Below are positions 61,378 to 64,000 of a stretch of DNA of 64,000 nucleotides, one piece after another. The translations under genes were made by a program, and so were the position numbers. This stretch comes from Fistulifera solaris. Taxonomy: Eukaryota; Bacillariophyta; Bacillariophyceae; Naviculales; Stauroneidaceae. Numbering within the stretch: the first letter of the stretch is position 1; the number at the start of each line of letters is the position of its first letter. The DNA lies in assembly GCA_030295235.1 (NCBI GenBank), contig AP026125.1, forward strand, positions 1,984,001 to 2,048,000. Reading direction: 5' to 3'. The notes beneath the pieces are model-generated. The model saw nothing but the letters and a program-made list of their open reading frames with translations, was not told where the DNA came from and did not search any database.

Positions 61378-64000
61378 TTACTGTGCCAACCGGCCCAGCA
61401 TTTCGTCGGCAAGAAGCTGAATCTCGTTCGAGTTACACAATGTCTTTACATTTAGCACGCGCCGAGTATCTTTCAACTTTCCAGCTTCTTCCAATGCACG
61501 CTTCCACAAAGACGCCTCGCAAAACAAATCATATCTTTCTTCATTAGCCGACACGCGATCAATGTATTTCAGAATCTCGGCAGAACTTTGTTTGCCTCTT
61601 ATAGCGGCACGTGCAAAAGGTTTGTAGCCAATCGGAGACTTTGTCTTCGACTCGGATAATATTCGCAGATTACTCCATTGCTGACTTTCGGCGAGAGCAG
61701 TTACTTGAATATGCCAAAATCGTTTCTCAGGGACACGGTATTTTTTAGCAAGCTTATCTGCATCCGAAAACAATCGGTGTTGATCACGCATTTGAATAGC
61801 AGCAAACTTGATGACAGAAGCAATTGTACTGGTAACGGACGACGATGGCGGGGCTACTTCGGGAGCGTTGTGTTTAGTCCTTAGCGTCTCTTGGTCGCGA
61901 ATAAGTTCCGCGTAGTCATCCGTCGAGGCCTTATGCAGGGCAGTATCCTTACCCAAACTAAAGATGCGAGAAGCCTCCTGAAAATATGAAAATACACATA
62001 GGTGAGAAAAGCAACTTCAGGAGCTGCGCTGTAGTTCACATCAAAATCTATTTACTCACCGCTAGCAAGCCCTGTTTTTCACGGGCATCGTGCTCTTTTA
62101 GTGCTCGTTGTGCCATCGCCGTTCCGGCTGCACCAAATTGTTGTGCTCTGATCAAAAGATTCGTGACATTTTTGACATCAGCCGTTGTCTGAAGGTAGCG
62201 GCGTAAAGTATGGAAGCCTTCCGGTGTGAATTTGGAAACAACCATTCCGAGAAAAGCGGCTTGAGCTTTCGAAACATCGTTGGAATTCGTTAAACACGAT
62301 CGTTCATACTCCATAAGAGTGCTAAATATAAAGTCCAAGTCGCTGCACAAAAGGGAGGCAAGCGTCAGAAAGAATCCGTACACACGAAGATTGTTTTTTG
62401 TTTACTTACCGAGCTTGTGTTGCTACCGCCATGGCGTCGGCGTAAGCACCTGTTGAAAGCAACGCGGGCACTTTATCTACCACGCTTGTTTCTAAAAGCA
62501 ACAACAGATTGGCAACTCCCGGCCGACCAGCTTGGTTCGCCGCCATAGCGACCGTAGCATACGCTCCTCGATGCAGCGAATGATCGCCTGCGCCTCCAAG
62601 AATGATTTCTGTGGCGGCCTCGGCAACTTGTGCGTCCGTACCTTCCGCCGCCATCACGTAAGCCGCGGCTTTAGATGCACGTGCAAAGATTTGCACAGAT
62701 TTTGGTAAACCTAAGTATTGAGATATGCTACACGCCAGTGCCGGTCGTTGTAAAGCAATGAGTCTGGCAACGACACCGATTGGCGTCATGGCGTCGTACT
62801 GAGCGCTTGTCGCTATCCATCCGACATTAGGATGACGAAGCCGATTTAACACGCGTAGCTTTCTCGCTGCCGCAACAAATTCCTGGGCAGTTGGCGATGG
62901 TTGAACTACACCTTTCGACTCGATGCTTTTATAGGAAAAGTGCATCCCATAAGATGCAGCTCGCAGTAGGCGTTTCTGTTGTACAATGTCAAACTCCCTT
63001 GTCGCTGCTTCCAGACAAGTTTCAACAGCAGATAGCAACTGATCCGAAGCAGCTATATCTCTCACTGTGCTATCATCCGCGCTCGTTCCTGCATAAAAGG
63101 CATCTGAAGCGTCCACAAGCATCGCAGAGGTTTCGATCGAACCGATGCTGAGCATTTGGGCGGTAACAGGTGGTACACGTTGCAATATCTCAATAGCAGA
63201 GTCTGTGATAACACGACAGCAATCGATTTCGGGAACTATGTACACTGTGTCGTCTTCATACGGAAATCTTAACCAGTCTCCATAGGGACCAACCATAAGG
63301 ACACCCAAGCCTTTCCAGTGCAAGACCACACTAATTGAAAAGTGTTAGCGAATTAGTCGGTTCTCTCCAGCGCCGCACGCAAAGACTTACCTGTCTTCTC
63401 CGCACCACTCCATCTGCGAGGGAATCTGTTGTGATCCTTCGGATGTATCAAAATCGAGCACTTTCGTTTCAAAAGACGTTGAAATGACCGTCAAGATACA
63501 CGATTCGGTGAAACAGGCCAGAAAGCGTCCGTTCGGAGCAAAGACCATATCCACAATGGGGCTGTTGACGCGCGCTCGGCAGTCGACGTCTGTCATTTTC
63601 ATTGTGGAAACCTCTACTAAAATAACCGAGTTATCTGATGTCGATAAGAAGAGTTCTGGATGCTGTGAAGTCGTTCGTAAGCGTGAGAACACCGCCAACG
63701 TCGAAAAGGTACAAAAGTGGCGCTTTGCGTATTCCGAAGTTGGCAAAATGGTGACTAATGCATAGTGCGACATGTCATCTGAATCAATTCGTTGCGCAGA
63801 CAAATGAGCTGTCTGTGAATACTCTTCTTCGTCATGATGGTCGAGTAACTCGGCAATCGCGGCATCTTGATTCTTTGTCAACACCGCAACGCCCCCTTCG
63901 TAGACCTTGGCCTGAAGAAGAGGAATCGATTCTTGACAGACATAGAATGGCTGCAACAGAGTTTGCCCTTTTAGATTGTACGTGAAGCAGAGTGAATCAT
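61378..64000 (-). CDS. VPS16: VPS16, HOPS/CORVET core subunit (5' end beyond window)
   Basis: Exons in the window are >64000-63391, 63330-62410, 62342-62060 and 61977-61378; the introns are 60 nt (phase 2), 67 nt (phase 2) and 82 nt (phase 0). The frame is open to the window edge. Beta-propeller strands come first (SLCFTYNLKGQTLL, GRFLACFTESCILTVIS, HWKGLGVLMVGPYGDWLRF). The family blocks LLRAASYGMHFSYK, LRVLNRLRHPNVGW and GAYATVAMAANQAGRPGVANLLL follow. The end has KKYRVPEKRFWHIQVTALAE and SPIGYKPFARAA, the VPS16 C-terminal domain that binds VPS33. VPS16 tethers endosomes and lysosomes or vacuoles. Roughly the first 130 residues should lie beyond 64000. The gene is convergent with the U2AF-like gene. 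Confidence 0.93.

Overview
The window is nuclear DNA of a eukaryotic alga, most likely a diatom (pennate is my guess; no species can be fixed from the sequence). It holds about 37 protein genes on both strands. Introns are mostly 50-95 nt with GT/AG ends, intergenic gaps are short, and several proteins carry signal or plastid-type presequences. Families that point to diatoms include an HSF with split DNA-binding exons, a START-domain family, VKOR, truncated haemoglobins and LCAT-like PDAT. No rRNA, tRNA, CRISPR array or bacterial operon was found.

Layout. 1-5 kb: a 57-bp dual-palindrome tandem array, then two tandem class III nucleotide cyclases. 5-12 kb: PDAT, the spliceosomal cyclophilin CWC27, a small two-exon gene, a methyltransferase with a twin-arginine presequence, and a small membrane protein. 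12-16 kb: three tandem paralogues encoding secreted Cys-containing proteins. 16-27 kb: an ADP-ribosylglycohydrolase-like gene, two ankyrin genes, ribosomal P2, an eEF1B-gamma-type GST domain, a helicase-associated-domain protein, and about 2.8 kb of gene-poor DNA with a MITE-like inverted-repeat element. 27-39 kb: mostly lineage-specific genes, including a multipass membrane protein, a secreted Cys-rich protein, a ubiquitin-like protein behind a 34-bp tandem array, a J-domain protein, and a nuclear-looking basic protein behind a solo copy of the 57-bp repeat. 39-50.5 kb: NTF2, fibrillarin, VKOR, a plastid-type protein, a Sec23-like COPII protein, and eIF3e. 50.5-64 kb: diverged non-coding repeats, a two-lobed aspartic protease with a Tat-like presequence, HSF, single- and double-domain truncated haemoglobins, a START-domain protein, a U2AF65-like splicing factor, and VPS16 (cut by the window end).

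Two themes link the window. First, at least 13 genes show single-base frame breaks, mostly in homopolymer runs (A3-A5, T2-T4, G4, C3). In each case one added or removed base restores a conserved family motif, and where introns exist it also restores their phase. I read these as sequence errors, not pseudogenes, and have annotated the genes as whole loci with the break position stated. Second, three separate repeat elements share the sense-strand core CCAGAAA and all lie about 150-175 bp upstream of a start codon. This makes them candidates for a shared promoter or 5'UTR element.

Functionally the genes are a mixed chromosomal set: RNA processing (CWC27, U2AF65-like, fibrillarin), translation (P2, eIF3e, eEF1B-gamma-like), nuclear transport (NTF2), vesicle traffic (Sec23, VPS16), lipid metabolism (PDAT, START) and redox/heme proteins (VKOR, haemoglobins). 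There is no sign that they form one pathway.
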